A stretch of DNA of 64,000 bases. Source: Bubalus kerabau. Lineage: Eukaryota; Chordata; Mammalia; Artiodactyla; Bovidae. Positions 10,961 to 21,819 of the stretch are shown here, one piece after another. Every line of letters starts with the position of its first letter. Position 1 is the stretch's first letter. The stretch is taken from assembly GCF_029407905.1 (NCBI RefSeq), contig NC_073633.1, positions 23,822,501 to 23,886,500 on the forward strand, in the 5' to 3' direction. A program made the translations under genes and the position numbers. The notes beneath the pieces are model-generated. The model was not told where the DNA came from. It worked only from the letters and a program-made list of their open reading frames with translations, and did not search any database.

Positions 10961-11225
10961 AGAGAAAGCTGGGAGAGAAAGGACTTCATTCTTCCAGCCT
11001 CTAGAGTGGATGTGGGCAAGGAGAAGGGAATGCATGTTGAATTACCCACCCAAATACCATGGACAGGAATGCGGAAGTTCAGCTCAGATGGAGGACTCAT
11101 CCTTTCTCCTATTCTGTGACATGTCTGAGAACCCAAGGTGAACCAGTAGCTGGCCTCACAGCTCCAAAAGGGAATTCAGTCTTGGATACATCAGTAGAGA
11201 TTTAGTGTCTGCATCAAGGAAGATG

Positions 11226-11487
11226 CAGAGAAGGCAATGGCACCCCACTCCAGTACTCTTGCCTGGAAAATCCCATGGATAGAGGAGCCTGGTGCGCTGC
11301 AGTCCATGGGGTCGCTGAGAGTTGGACACAACTGAGCGATTTCATTTTCACTTTTATTCACTGGAGAAGGAAAGGACAACCCACTCCAGTGTTCTTGCCT
11401 GGAGAGTCCCAGGGATGGCGGAGCATGGTGGGCTGCCGTCCATGGGGTCGCACAGAGTCGGACACGACTGAAGTGACTTAACAGCAG
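11226..11487 (+). mobile_element. BOV-A2 SINE
   Basis: Two BovA monomers in tandem ('agagaaggcaatggcacccc' then 'ggagaaggaaaggacaaccc') ending in a short CAG-rich tail. An 11-bp perfect TSD, caaggaagatg, lies at 11215-11225 and 11488-11498. There is no tRNA head, as expected for BOV-A2. Confidence 0.95.
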
Positions 11488-11632
11488 CAAGGAAGATGGG
11501 ATAATATTAGAGACCCACATTTCACCCTAGGACTGAAGAAATGCTGCTAAGTGGGAGTATATCCAAAGGAGAGCAACTAGGTCAGGAGAGTGAGGGCCCC
11601 AGAAATCTTGCTCCATCAAAAAATAAGTGGAA

Positions 11633-11799
11633 GAGGGACTTCCCTGGTGGTCCAGTGGCTAAGATTCCATGCTCCCACTGCAGGGGGCCTGGGTTCAATT
11701 GCTAGTCGGGGAACTAGATCCCACATACTGCAACTAAAAGATTCCATCTGCTGCAACTAAGGCCTGGTGCAGACAAATAAATAGATATTTTAACAAAAG
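11633..11799 (+). mobile_element. CHR-type SINE
   Basis: 'gggacttccctggtggtcca' head, B-box-like 'gttcaattgct' and an A-rich tail. An 11-bp perfect TSD, aataagtggaa, lies at 11622-11632 and 11800-11810. Confidence 0.93.
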
Positions 11800-11810
11800 A
11801 ATAAGTGGAA

Positions 11811-12376
11811 AGATTTGGACATGTTACAGTAGAGAAGACATGGAAGGCAGCAAGATATATTTTGCTGAAAACTTGAAGGACTGGCCTGTGGAAAAAATGA
11901 GATTTGGTCTATGGTAACAATTGGTGCGTGTGTGAAGGAGGCAGTTTTCAATTAATTTTCCTGATGGGTTTGGGATCAAGAAAATTTGGGATGGGTTTCT
12001 TCATGAGTAGTGAACTTCCTCTCCACTGTGTAATCAGTCTTGCTGCTCTCATGGTTCCATCCTTTGGTGCTCTTATGTTTTATCCTCCACCACTATGTCA
12101 ATGACTCTCCAACCTAGTCTCCAGCGATCTCCAACCTAGAGGTCTCTAGTCCCATCCTCTCCCCTCTATCCCAAGGCTCCAGACTCCTGTGGAGTCTTCG
12201 CCCCACAATGAAGCTCTTGCTTAAAGTGTGGGATCAGTCAAGATCTCACCAGTAAATAGAAACCACTGGGATATTGAAAGTGAAAGACGTCAATGAAAGA
12301 CATTTGTTGAACAACAGGTGATAGAAGGGCCAAGAAGTCAAACAGAAGACAGTGAGACAACTCAAAGATTAACAGC
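11811..12376. other. Unassigned DNA
   Basis: No gene or repeat is recognised. Short open frames here have no family features. Confidence 0.4.
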
Positions 12377-12386
12377 AGCAGGAAGA

Positions 12387-12503
12387 AAAGAAAGGGGGAA
12401 TGTGTATATGTGTAGCTGATTCACTTTGCTGTACAGCAGAAAATAACACAGCATTGCAAAGCAACTCTATTACAATAAAAATTAAAAACAAAACAAAAAT
12501 AGT
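12387..12503 (+). mobile_element. Very short L1 3' end
   Basis: Only the last ~117 bp of ruminant L1 ('ctgattcactttgctgtaca' to an AAAAC-rich tail). A 10-bp TSD, agcaggaaga, lies at 12377-12386 and 12504-12513. This is an extreme 5' truncation. Confidence 0.9.
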
Positions 12504-12513
12504 AGCAGGAAGA

Positions 12514-13905
12514 GCTATCACCCGGGGCTGAAAGGTGCTCAGTAGACATTTAAACCAAGTGGGCTTGTTTGTCATGTACTAGAGGACTGAAAAGACACAG
12601 CAATTGCTAGAGATGCAATTAAGGCAGAGAGAGAAATAGCCTGGCTACCCCAACCCTGACTCTATTTACTGCCAGTGCTCCCCACACCTTCAGAAGCCAG
12701 GGAACACATGAGCCTGGGAAGCACAGTTCCCGAGAGCAGGAGGAAGGTGAAGGAAAATGGGCAGAGGACAGGTACACAAGTGAAGGAGGGGTATAATAAA
12801 CAGTCCCTTACGTTTCTCTTCTTTCCTCCCTCTGTTCCCCAGGCCTGAGACTACAGGGGGAGCTGGGAAAGCTGGACAAAGTAAGTGTGTGGGCGGGAGT
12901 CCCCAGCTGGTGTCCAGTGTTTCAAAAAGCACAACATTTTCTGGGGATGATGGAAGATGCCTCCCAGGAAGGGCAGTACATGGGTTGGGTTTTGGAGGAT
13001 GAATAGAAGCTCTTTAGGTGGATGAGGTGGGAAAATCCATTCCAAGAAAAGGTTAATTTAAGACTGTATACTAAAGCCCAGAAGTGGGGGAAAAACCATG
13101 GTGTGTCTTAGGAACTGAAATGACTCAGTGTGGCTGGAGCCCTGGGTGTGAAGATATCAGATTTATTAAATAAATAAATAAAATAACTCATTAACAGATT
13201 TTACATGGGGTGAGGAAGATGGGGGGTCTGAGGATACTTTTAGGTTTCTGCTTAAGGCCTGGAGAGGGTTGGTTGTGTCATTAAGCTTAACAATGAGAGG
13301 ACTCCCTGAGTTGTGGTTCTGTGGTGGTTGTGAAGGTGAGGGTGGGGATAATTAATTACACTTTAGACATGTCAGGTTTGCGATTCCCATGGAATATCAA
13401 GGTTGAGATGTCTAGGAAGGGTATGAGCTGGAATCTTGGGGAACAGGTCTAGTCTGAAGATGTCAATTTGGAAATGTTTGGAGGTTTAATCCTTAGGAGT
13501 CTATGTGATCATCCAAGGGAACTGTGATGAGGAAGACAGCATTATGGGCAGAAGGCAGATCCCTGGGAAAGGCCATCCTTTAAGGGGTGACAGGGGAAAT
13601 AAAGGCAGGAAACATCCTGAGAAGGAATAGTCAGTGAAGTTGGAAGAGACTCAAGAGAATGGTATATTACAGCTGGGACCACAACTGATACAAGGATTAA
13701 GTGAATCTACTATATTTGGCAATGAGAAATTCATAGGCTATCCTGGTAAGACCTGTGTCTGGGAGAGGGTTGGTGTGGAAACCAGCCTATATTGGAGAAA
13801 AGAGATGGGGAAACAGGGCCAGGGAGAATAGTCTGGTTTTCAGAGAAGGCTGGCTGTGAAGGATGGAAAGTGTCAGGATAACTTGAGGAGACCTGGGTCT
13901 ACGGA
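12514..13905. other. Mostly unassigned; faint ancient-repeat resemblance
   Basis: Positions about 12940-13680 vaguely resemble a long ancient mammalian repeat that I cannot name ('gtgtggctggagccctgggt', 'tcaaggttgagatgtctagg'). A short (TAAA)n tract is at 13165-13186. No gene is supported. Confidence 0.3.
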
Positions 13906-13911
13906 TGACCA

Positions 13912-14085
13912 GAGATGCTGTGGTCCAGTGGTTAAGACTTTGCCTTTCAATGCAGAGGACATCGGGGTTCAGTCCCTTGTCAGTGAGCTAAGATCCTGTA
14001 TACATTGTGGCCAAAAAAACACAAAATATAAAACAGAAGTAATATTGTAACAAATTCAATAAAGACTTTAAAAAAATATATATGG
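13912..14085 (+). mobile_element. CHR-like tRNA-derived SINE
   Basis: 'tgctgtggtccagtggttaa' head, 'gggttcagtccctt' B-box-like element, and a long tail with 'aacaaattcaataaagactt' before an A run. The 5' end is degraded and no TSD was found. Confidence 0.75.
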
Positions 14086-14392
14086 AAGAGCCTTGAAGGA
14101 GACAGGAAAATGTGGTAATTGATTAAAGGAGGCCCTCAAGGGGATAGATTGGTGTGAGGGCAATGACAGATGTACACATGTGTTTGGGGCAGAAGAAACG
14201 GTAGGCCTTCCTCTGACATTGAAAGCAGGAGAGTAGAAGCATCTGGAGCAACGTATATGAATTACGTGCACAGCTTGTCCTTAAGAAATTCACAGGCTAA
14301 TAGGGAGAAGGGACATGGTGTCTTTTGGCTTCAAGATACAGAAACTCACTCAGAAGTTGAAGGTTAGTGTGAAACCATAGAAAAAAAATATA
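14086..14392. other. Unassigned DNA
   Basis: About 300 bp between a SINE and an LTR. Nothing is recognised. Confidence 0.4.
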
Positions 14393-15143
14393 TGCTGGCT
14401 TCCGCCCCCAGTTCCTGACACAGAGCTCCTAAAACCCATGAAATACGCTAGGTGGTAGGACTGTCTTTGTTCTAATGTGCCAATGCTCGGTGGGCTCCTG
14501 GGTGAGATCTGTCCACCAGAAAGAGCAAGTCGTGATTAGAAGCTTGGAACTTTCAACTCTACTCTCGTCCTCCATGAAGGGGAAGGAGAAAGAGATTGGA
14601 GATTTTGTTAATGACTGATCATGTCTACTTTATGAAGCCTCCACAAAGATCCTCAGAATGTGGGTTGGAGGAGCTTCCAGCCGTGTGAACATATCAGAGT
14701 GTTAGGAGGGTGACGTACCCCAGATTCATGGGGACAGATGCCCATGTGCTTGGGACTCTTCTGAATTTCACCCTATGAATCTCTTCATGTGGTTCTTCAT
14801 CTATATCCTTTATCATATCAGTTACAATAAATTGGTAAACATAAGTAAGGGCTTCCCTAAGTTCTGTGAGCTGTTCTAGCAAATGACTGAACCTAAAGAC
14901 AGATTATGGGAAGCCCTGATTTATAGCTGGTTGGTCAGAAGCACAGATGACAACCTAGATTTCTAATTGGAGTTTGAGGTGGAGACAGGCACAGTTTTGT
15001 GGAACTAAGCCCTCAATCTGTGGGGTCTGAGCTAACTCTGATTAGTGTCACACTGCATTGAATTGTAAGTCACCCAGCTGGTGTCACAAAGAATTGCTGC
15101 TTGGTGTGGAAAACTCCCACACATTTGGTGTCATTCGTGTGGT
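14393..15143 (+). mobile_element. ERVL-class solo LTR (ancient)
   Basis: I recognise the order of blocks of an old mammalian LTR: 'cctaaaacccatgaaatacg', 'gaagcctccacaaagatcct', an AATAAA polyadenylation signal at about 14824-14831 ('caataaattgg'), 'gatttatagctggttggtca' and the end 'cacacatttggtgtc'. No internal viral region adjoins it, so it is a solo LTR or fragment. The family name is uncertain. Confidence 0.7.
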
Positions 15144-15239
15144 GAGTGTGGTTGTGTGAAAACAGTAAAAGAGAAACACAGGAGGAGAAGGATCCAGTTT
15201 ATCACAAAGATACAAAGGATGACCGAGTGGACCCAGCTA
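15144..15239. other. Unassigned spacer
   Basis: A short spacer between the LTR and the old L1. Nothing is recognised. Confidence 0.3.
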
Positions 15240-15330
15240 TGCAGTTTTATTTTTAAATAGCTTTACTGAGATGTATTTCCTATGTCATAAAATTTACCTA
15301 TTTTAAGTTCAGTGGATTTTAAAATATATA

Positions 15331-15353
15331 TGTGTGTGTGTGTGTGTGTGTGT
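15331..15353. repeat. (TG)n microsatellite
   Basis: A TG dinucleotide run preceded by 'atatata', inside old L1. Confidence 0.93.
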
Positions 15354-15409
15354 TGGGAATGTTCTAAAATTAAATTGCAGTGATATTTGCATTTTAGAAC
15401 ATTCTCAAC
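15352..15409. repeat. 19-bp inverted repeat (hairpin)
   Basis: Arms 15352-15370 (gttgggaatgttctaaaat) and 15391-15409 are reverse complements with one mismatch, separated by a 20-bp loop. The right arm is ordinary L1 sequence; the left arm looks like an inverted copy of it. Confidence 0.85.
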
Positions 15410-16189
15410 ACCCTCAAAAGAATTCTGGATGTATTAGCAGTCATGCTTCATTCCACCTCCTTCCCCCACAATACCTCCAGACAACCACACATCTCCCCTC
15501 TGTCTCTCTGCCTATTCTGGGAATTTCACATAAACGCAGTGAAACACTATGTAATATTTTATATCCAGCTTCTTTCACTGGGCATAGCAGGTTCAAGTTG
15601 CATCCATGACAGAGCATGTCAGTGCTTCATTCTATCACTGAATAATATTCCATTGTATAGACATACCACATTTAATTTATATACTCATCAGTTGAGAGGC
15701 ATTTGGGTTGTTTCTACGTTTTTGTTACTGTAATTCATGCTGCTGTGAACACTGGTGTACATGTTTTTATGTGGCTATGTTTCATTTCTCTTGGGTACAT
15801 ACCTAGCAGTGGAAATGCTGAATCATACAGAAGTTCTAGGTTTAACATTTTGAGAAACTGTCAAAATGTTTTCCAAAGTGGCGCCGCCATCTACATTTCC
15901 ACCAGCAATGTATAAAGGTTCTAGATCCTCTACATCCTCTATGATGTTGATGACTGACTTTCAGACACCTACTAGCCATCCTAGTGGCTGTGACATGGTA
16001 TCTTGTTGTGGTTTTGATTTGCATTTCTCTAATGATTAATGATGCTCAGAATTTTTTCATGTGCTTATTGGCACACAAACTGTCTTCCTCCAAATCAATT
16101 TGTTGAAGGCTCAACCCCCAATGTGATGGTATTTGGAGATAGGATATCTAGGAGTTAGGTCATGAGGCTAGGGTCCTCAAGATGGGTTT

Positions 16190-17443
16190 CAGTTCAGTTC
16201 AGTTGCTCAGTCATGTCTAACTCTTTGCGACCCCATGAATCGCAGCACGCCAGGCCTCCCTGTCCATCACCAACTCCTGGAGTTCACTCAGACTCACGTC
16301 CATTGAGTCAGTGATGCCATCCAGCCATCTCATCCTCTGTCGTCCCCTTCTCCTCCTGCCCCCAATCCCTCCCAGCATCAGAGTCTTTTCCAATGAGTCA
16401 ACTCTTTGCATGAGGTGGCCAAAGTTCTGGAGTTTCAGCTTTAGCGTCATTCCTTCCAAAGAAATCCCAGGGCTGATCTCCTTCAGAATGGACTGGTTGG
16501 ATCTCCTTGCAGTCCAAGGGACTCTCAAGAGTCTTCTCCAACACCACAGTTCAAAAGCATCAATTCTTCGGTGCTCAGCCTTCTTCACAGTCCAACTCTC
16601 ACATCCATACATGACCACAGGAAAAACCATAGCCTTGACTAGACGAACTTTTGTTGGCAAAGTAATGTCTCTGCTTTTGAATATGCTATCTAGGTTGGTC
16701 ATAACTTTCCTTCCAAGGAGTAAGCGTCTTTTAATTTCATGGCTGCAGTCACCATCTGCAGTGATTTTGGAGCCCCCAAAAATTAAGTCTGACACTGTTT
16801 CCACTGTTTCCCCATCTATTTCCCATGAAGTGATGGGACCAGATGCCATGATCTTCGTTTTCTGAATGTTGAGTTTTAAGCCCACTTTTTCACTCTCCAC
16901 TTTCACCTTCATCAAGAGGCTTTTGAGTTCCTCTTCACTTTCTGCCATAAGGGTGGTGTCATCTGCATATCTGAGGTGATTGATATTTCTCCCCGCAATC
17001 TTGATTCCAGCTTGTGTTTCTTCCAGTCCAGCGTTTCTCATGATGTACTCTGCATATAAGTTAAATAAGCAGGGTGACAATATACAGCCTTGACGTACTC
17101 CTTTTCCTATTTGGAACCAGTCTGTTGTTCCATGTCCAGTTCTAACTGTTGCTTCCTGACCTGCATACAGATTTCTCAAGAGGCAGATCAGGTGGTCTGG
17201 TATTCCCATCTCTTTCAGAATTTTCCACAGTTTATTGTGATCCACACAGTCAAAGGCTTTGGCATAGTCAATAAAGCAGAAATAGATGCTTTTCTGGAAC
17301 TCACTTGCTTTTTCCATGATCCAGTGGATGTTGGCAATTTGATCTCTGATTCCTCTGCCTTTGCTAAAACCAGCTTGAACATCAGGAAGTTCACGGTTCA
17401 CATATTGCTGAAGCCTGGCTTGGAGAATTTTGAGCATTACTCT
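16190..17443 (-). mobile_element. BovB LINE, 5'-truncated, reverse
   Basis: 1254 bp of BovB, 3' terminus at the left ('agttcagttcagttgctcag'). A 13-bp TSD with one mismatch (tcaagatgggttt / tcaagataggttt) lies at 16177-16189 and 17444-17456. It is inserted in an MLT1/MST-type LTR. The coding frame is still open (next entry), so it is among the younger or better preserved copies here. Confidence 0.95.
16217..17437 (-). pseudogene. BovB reverse transcriptase, C-terminal 406 codons
   Basis: A 406-codon frame runs without a stop from 'MLKILQARLQQY' to near the BovB 3' end. RT motifs are in order: 'GFSKGRG' at residues 23-29, motif A 'FIDYAKAFD' at 55-63, motif B 'GVRQGCILSP' at 113-122, motif C YADD at 157-160, then thumb/connection and a cysteine/tryptophan-bearing tail ('WCWRRLLRVPWTARRSNQ'). 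The catalytic aspartates are present. The N-terminal apurinic-type endonuclease and the start of the RT are missing by 5' truncation (about half of a full RTE ORF, which is near 1000 residues). The first Met is internal, so this is a fragment. No promoter is visible. Confidence 0.95.
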
Positions 17444-17532
17444 TCAAGATAGGTTTAGTGTTCCATATAAGAAGAGACTCCAGAGAATTTGCTCACTTAA
17501 AGAAATTAGCTATCTGCAAGCCAATAAGCAAG

Positions 17533-17763
17533 CTGTTGTGTGTGTGTGCTAAGTCGCTTCAATCGTGTCCTACTCTTTGTGATCTTATGGACTGTAGCCC
17601 ACCAGGCTCCTCTGTCCATGGGATTCTCCAGGCAAGAATACTGGAGTGGGCTGCCATGCCCTCCTTCAGGACATCTTCTTGACCTAGGGATCAAACCTGT
17701 GTCTCTTACGTGTCCTGCATTGGCAAGTGGGGTTCTTTACCACTAGTGCCACCTGGGAAGCCC
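17533..17763 (-). mobile_element. Bov-tA SINE, reverse
   Basis: TG-rich left end, 'gctaagtcgcttcaatcgtg', then 'ccaggcaagaatactggagt' and a right-hand head 'gccacctgggaagcccc'. It splits the MaLR LTR. Confidence 0.93.
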
Positions 17764-17867
17764 CAAGAGAGCTCTTACCAGGAACCGAGCTATGAGAAGT
17801 AAGTCTGTTGTTTAAACAGTCTATGATATTTTGTAGTAGCAGCCCAAGCAGACTATGTATTTAAGAA

Positions 17868-17985
17868 ACTATTGTCTAACCTGAGGTTAAGAAAGACTCC
17901 CATTTTCTTCTATGAGTTTTTATAGTTTTAGCTCGCACATGTAGCATGCTTATTCATTTTGAGAATTTAATTGCCTCTGCATGGA
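17868..17985 (-). mobile_element. Old L1 fragment
   Basis: 'ttcttctatgagtttttata' and neighbouring sequence resemble antisense L1 ORF2. Short and diverged. Confidence 0.5.
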
Positions 17986-19480
17986 TAAGGAATCCACCTG
18001 GTCTCATAATATGTGGCCAAGGAGGTGAAGTCCTACAGTACGTGGAATTGCCTTTTGGGGGATATGGGCAGAGATGCGACACTAGGAAGAGGATTCTCTG
18101 AGAAGCAGCCTCTGAGGCAAGGATTTGAGGGCAAGGGATTTGCTAAGAAAGTGTTCCAAGGAGAAATCAGTAAGGGAGTGGAGGAAGCAGTATCAGAAAG
18201 GGAAGAATCAGTGAAAGAAAGAATTTCAGTTGAAGTCAAAACCTCTGCCTGACCCCTGGGGAGCTCTAGGATATACATTGCATTTGAGAGTTTGCATCAA
18301 CTCAGGCAAGAGAGGTGGACTTTCTAACCCACTACCAGCAAGTCATGGCTGGGAGGTGGGGAGGGGTGCGGAGTTAACTCCCAGGCACTCCCAGACCTGT
18401 AACTCTGAATATGTGGGTATGTTTGCAGCAGCTCCAGGAGCTCAAGGGCAAGCCTCAGAAGAAGGTCACAGCTGCAAACAATTAGTATCAAAGTACACAG
18501 AAGCTTGCGGTGGGGGTAAGGGGGGTGGTGGTGGCGGGCGGTGAACACTGCAAAAGGGAATCTGAGGGGGATCTAGGTGAGCGGTTGAAGGTGCCCTCCA
18601 AAGGGCGCTCAGGAATGGCGCTATATGGCACAAAATAGCAAGACTACATGACATCAGAGAGATACAGATAAAGTGTTGGAGGAGGTCTATGGGAAGAGAG
18701 GTTTTTTCTTCTTTGTGTGTAATGAAAAATTAATCATGGTGACTGTCAGAGATGTAGAAGTGCCCTTAGGATGCTGCACGAGTCTCACGGAGGTAGATAA
18801 AAACCCTTCTGCTGAGACAGTACCAGAACTCTTTCTGATCACTAAGTGAGTTCTCATTCCCCTGGGGACTTCTCACCAGGCATTGTTATCGCCTGGCTCT
18901 GGGGCTGCACTCCCACACCAGGGAGACTGAGCCTGCTGCCTGCTGGGGATGCTGGGGATAGACCCCCGACATTCCTGGTGTCTGACTCGGCCCAACCCCA
19001 GGTCTTCTGAGCAGCAATCCTTATCATCTTTTACCTTTCCAAATGGTATCCCCTCCTCACCATGCTTCAAAGAACAGGGGTCTCTATTCTCTTTAAGAAG
19101 CTCATTTCTAAATATGATCTGGTATATTGTGAGTAGATGCAATGATACAGTTAATGAGTCTCTAATGTGGACAATTATAACCCTGGCTTGGTTCTCTCCC
19201 ACTCACGTGCACAGACTGATTTAGTAACATACACCCACTCACAATTATACTCTTGTCCCTGGGAAAATACCATACCCAGGCCTCACAGGAGCAGAGCAGA
19301 ACTGGGCACGTGGATGCACACACAGGCAGACAAGTGCCCACAGGCCCTCACACCCTCTGAGAAAAGTCTACTGTGGTACATGTATTTGGGATGTCTTCTC
19401 CGACAGCACTCCTTCTTGGAAAGGACCTGCTGTCCTACCTGTTGAAGAGGTGGGCCAATGTAGCAAGTGGTCCTGCCCCC
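17986..19480. other. Unassigned, apparently low-repeat DNA
   Basis: About 1.5 kb with no recognised gene. Positions 18080-18250 are purine-rich and may be an old repeat. A G-rich tract lies at 18510-18543. No open frame here shows a domain I know. Confidence 0.4.
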
Positions 19481-19487
19481 CTCCCAC

Positions 19488-19768
19488 CGTGTGTGTGCCT
19501 GCTAAGTCGCTTCAGTTGTGTCCGAACGTCCTGCCAAAAGCTGAGTGTCTGAAATGCTGCAGTGCCATGCATGCCCAGTCATGTCTGACTCCTTGTAACC
19601 CCATGGACTGCAGACAGCCGGGTTCCTCTGTCCATGGGATTCTCCAGGCAAGAATACTGGAGTGGGTAGCCATTCCCTTCTCCAGGGGATCTTCCTGACC
19701 CAGGAATTGAACCCGGGCCTCTTGCATTGCAAGCAGATTCTTTACTGTCTGAGCCACCAGGGAAGCCC
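19488..19768 (-). mobile_element. Bov-tA SINE with foreign 40-bp segment
   Basis: A 36-bp BovA terminus (19488-19523, 'gctaagtcgcttcagttgtg') is followed by about 40 unrelated bases, and then a nearly complete reverse Bov-tA (19564-19768) that repeats the terminus as 'catgtctgactccttgtaac'. A possible short TSD, cctgccc, lies at 19472-19478 and 19768-19774. Confidence 0.85.
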
Positions 19769-19774
19769 CTGCCC

Positions 19775-20054
19775 ACAACCAGCTATGGCTAATGGGACCA
19801 GTCACTTACTCTTGGTTCCATAAGCAGAAATGCTTTTAGAAATTCTCTGGTAGCGAGAAACAGAAATCCACTTAGAATATTCTAGGAATCAAAGGAATCG
19901 ACAAAACACAAGGACAGGAAAGACAAAAGGGCCTTATGAGGGACTGAAACTGAAAAACAAAGCCACTGTCAACCGAAGCAGCTGCTTTCCCGTCTATATT
20001 TTTCTCTCTGGGGCAATGAAGGTCTTTTCACTGCTCATCTGCTTCCCTTGCTGT
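19775..20054. other. Unassigned DNA
   Basis: About 280 bp, nothing recognised. Confidence 0.35.
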
Positions 20055-20200
20055 CTTGCTGAAGTACCTGCATTCAAATCACGTGGAGCATTTGTTAAAA
20101 ATTCAGAGCCCTGTATCCCTGGGGATGCAGCCAAGTAAACCACATTTTAAACAAATGTCCTGCGTGATCCTTCAGCATGCAGTTTGAGAATCACTGTGCT
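20055..20200 (+). mobile_element. MER20/MER5-like hAT-Charlie MITE remnant
   Basis: It ends in 'gtttgagaatcactgtgctc', the terminal motif of hAT-Charlie MITEs, with internal 'cacgtggagcatttgttaaa'. The left terminus is degraded. Confidence 0.5.
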
Positions 20201-20282
20201 CAGGTGCTATGTCATTCAGATATTGACACATGTCTTTGAGACATGTCTTCCTGGGTGTACCAACACCAAAGAACTAACTCAC

Positions 20283-20489
20283 GTGGTTCTTTAAAATATT
20301 TGGCTGCACTAGGTCTTAGTCATAGCATGCAGAATTGTCCATCTTTGTTGCAGCATGTGGGATCTCTAGTTGTGGCATGCATTCTCTTAGTTGTAGCATG
20401 TGGGATCTCGTTCCCTGACTGGGGATCGAACCCAGGCCTCCTGCTTTGGGAGCGCAGAGTCTTAGCCACTGGACAGCTAGGGAAGTCCT
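20283..20489 (-). mobile_element. CHR-type SINE, reverse
   Basis: 'tttggctgcactaggtctta' at the left and 'ccactggacagctagggaag' at the right, with the B-box reverse 'ggggatcgaaccc'. A 9-bp perfect TSD, ctaactcac, lies at 20274-20282 and 20490-20498. The 'agcatgtgggatctc' block is repeated three times inside. Confidence 0.93.
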
Positions 20490-20498
20490 CTAACTCAC

Positions 20499-21582
20499 AC
20501 ATTTGTGCCCCAGTCCCAAATTTCTGGGAGCGATAAGCCAACTAATGCCTCATGGGTCAGAGGTCCTAGTCCAGTGGGCTGTGGCTGTCAGTGATGGGGT
20601 GGTCTCGTCCAATCAGAAGATGCAAACTCTGACAAGGTAGGGAAACTGACCAACGTCTCTGTTACAGTGAGATGTCTCCAGCTTCTTATAATAAATTCCC
20701 TTTTACTTAAGTTGGGTTAGGTGGGATTTCTGTAGTAAATGACTCCTTAGCCACAAGTCTCAGAAACACTTAGGCGTATGTGCTCACTTGCACATGCACC
20801 CATCTGTACATATCAGCTCACGAGTACACACCCATCATCTGGGTGCTATGGGAGAAGTCTGTTCTGGTAATGATCTCTTTGCAGCCCCATAAGACTATAG
20901 AAAAGGTGGGGGTATCTTTATTAATTATATATGTTACATTCAACGTAGTATAGTATTTAATTTAAATAACTGCAGGATGTGGCTCTGATACTTTGATTCA
21001 CTTGTCAGAACAAATGGCTTCTCTCCCTTCTTGGCCTGCTGCATTGATCTATCATGATGAAAGCCCAGCTGGGTCTGCCCCTTTCATAGGATTTTTGTCC
21101 TAGAAAATGATGAAATGCTTCCCTGACTGAGATAAAGCAGGCGTTACAGCCTCTGTGCCAGCTTTGAGAGGGATCTGCCAGGGAAATAGATCCATTTTAT
21201 CTTTTCAAAACAACAGGTTGGGGAGATGATGCTTAGAACAGGATGCTTCTGAGTCACAGCCTGAGAGGCTGATTGCAGGAGGCAGGTGTTCCGTGCAGAG
21301 GGCCACACAAGTGTGGTAATGCTGGGCACTGCCAGTCTCTTCCCCCCAGGTCATCCATGTCTCCTGATCTTGGCCACACCTTCCTTTTTGCTGGGCACTG
21401 TCCATCTCTGTGGGTTCTCAGCAGTCAAAAGAGAAACCATTTTATCCTGCAAGTTCTTTGGAGGTGAAAGTTTGGTGTACTGCTGACAATTCTAGACAAC
21501 CCCTTAACTCCGCAATACTACAAAACCCCCTACAAAACTAGAACCTGACAAAGTGGTCTAGGAATTCCCACTTTGACAAACA
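20499..21582. other. Unassigned DNA
   Basis: About 1.1 kb without a recognised gene or repeat; mixed composition. The small open frames at about 21150-21480 overlap on both strands and look like chance. Confidence 0.4.
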
Positions 21583-21583
21583 C

Positions 21584-21795
21584 TTCGCTGGTGGCTCAGA
21601 TGGTAAAGTGTCTGCCTGCAATGCGGGAGACCCAGATTTGATCCCTGGGTTGGGAAGATACCCTGGAGAAGGAAATGACAACCCTCTCCAGTACTCTTGC
21701 CTGGAAAATTCCATGGATGGAGGAGCCTAGTAGGCTGCAGTCCATGGGGGTTGCAAAAAGTTGGACATGACTGACCGACTTCACTTTCACTCCAG
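21584..21795 (+). mobile_element. Bov-tA SINE
   Basis: 'cttcgctggtggctcagatg' head through 'catgactgaccgacttcact'. No clear TSD. A reverse Bov-tA pair follows 25 bp downstream. Confidence 0.93.
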
Positions 21796-21819
21796 AGTTC
21801 AGGTGGCCAGAGGACTCAT

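Larger units (their letters stand above)
15240..16072 (-). mobile_element. Old L1 3' region
   Basis: Antisense L1 3' UTR and ORF2 end ('aatattccattgtatagaca', 'ggtacatacctagcagtgga', 'gatttgcatttctctaatga'). It contains a (TG)n run and a 19-bp inverted repeat, described separately. Confidence 0.8.
16075..17865 (+). mobile_element. MLT1/MST-type MaLR LTR, split
   Basis: LTR pieces lie at 16075-16189 ('caacccccaatgtgatggta'), 17457-17531 ('tataagaagagactccagag') and 17764 to about 17865 ('agtctatgatattttgtagt', then a 'cagcccaagcagact' end). They are collinear with a MaLR LTR and separated by BovB (16190-17443) and Bov-tA (17533-17763). Confidence 0.8.

Noticed and set aside
16311..16865. 184-codon plus-strand frame (and its twin at 50038-50592)
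   Set aside because: Antisense shadows of the BovB coding strand; the repetition at each BovB copy proves it.
16217..17437. Long open frame as a host gene
   Set aside because: RT motifs, flanking TSD and many paralogous copies in the window show it is BovB.
18500..18545. G-rich tract as a G-quadruplex or CpG-island promoter
   Set aside because: Runs are irregular, CpGs are few and no transcription features adjoin; too weak to list as a site.
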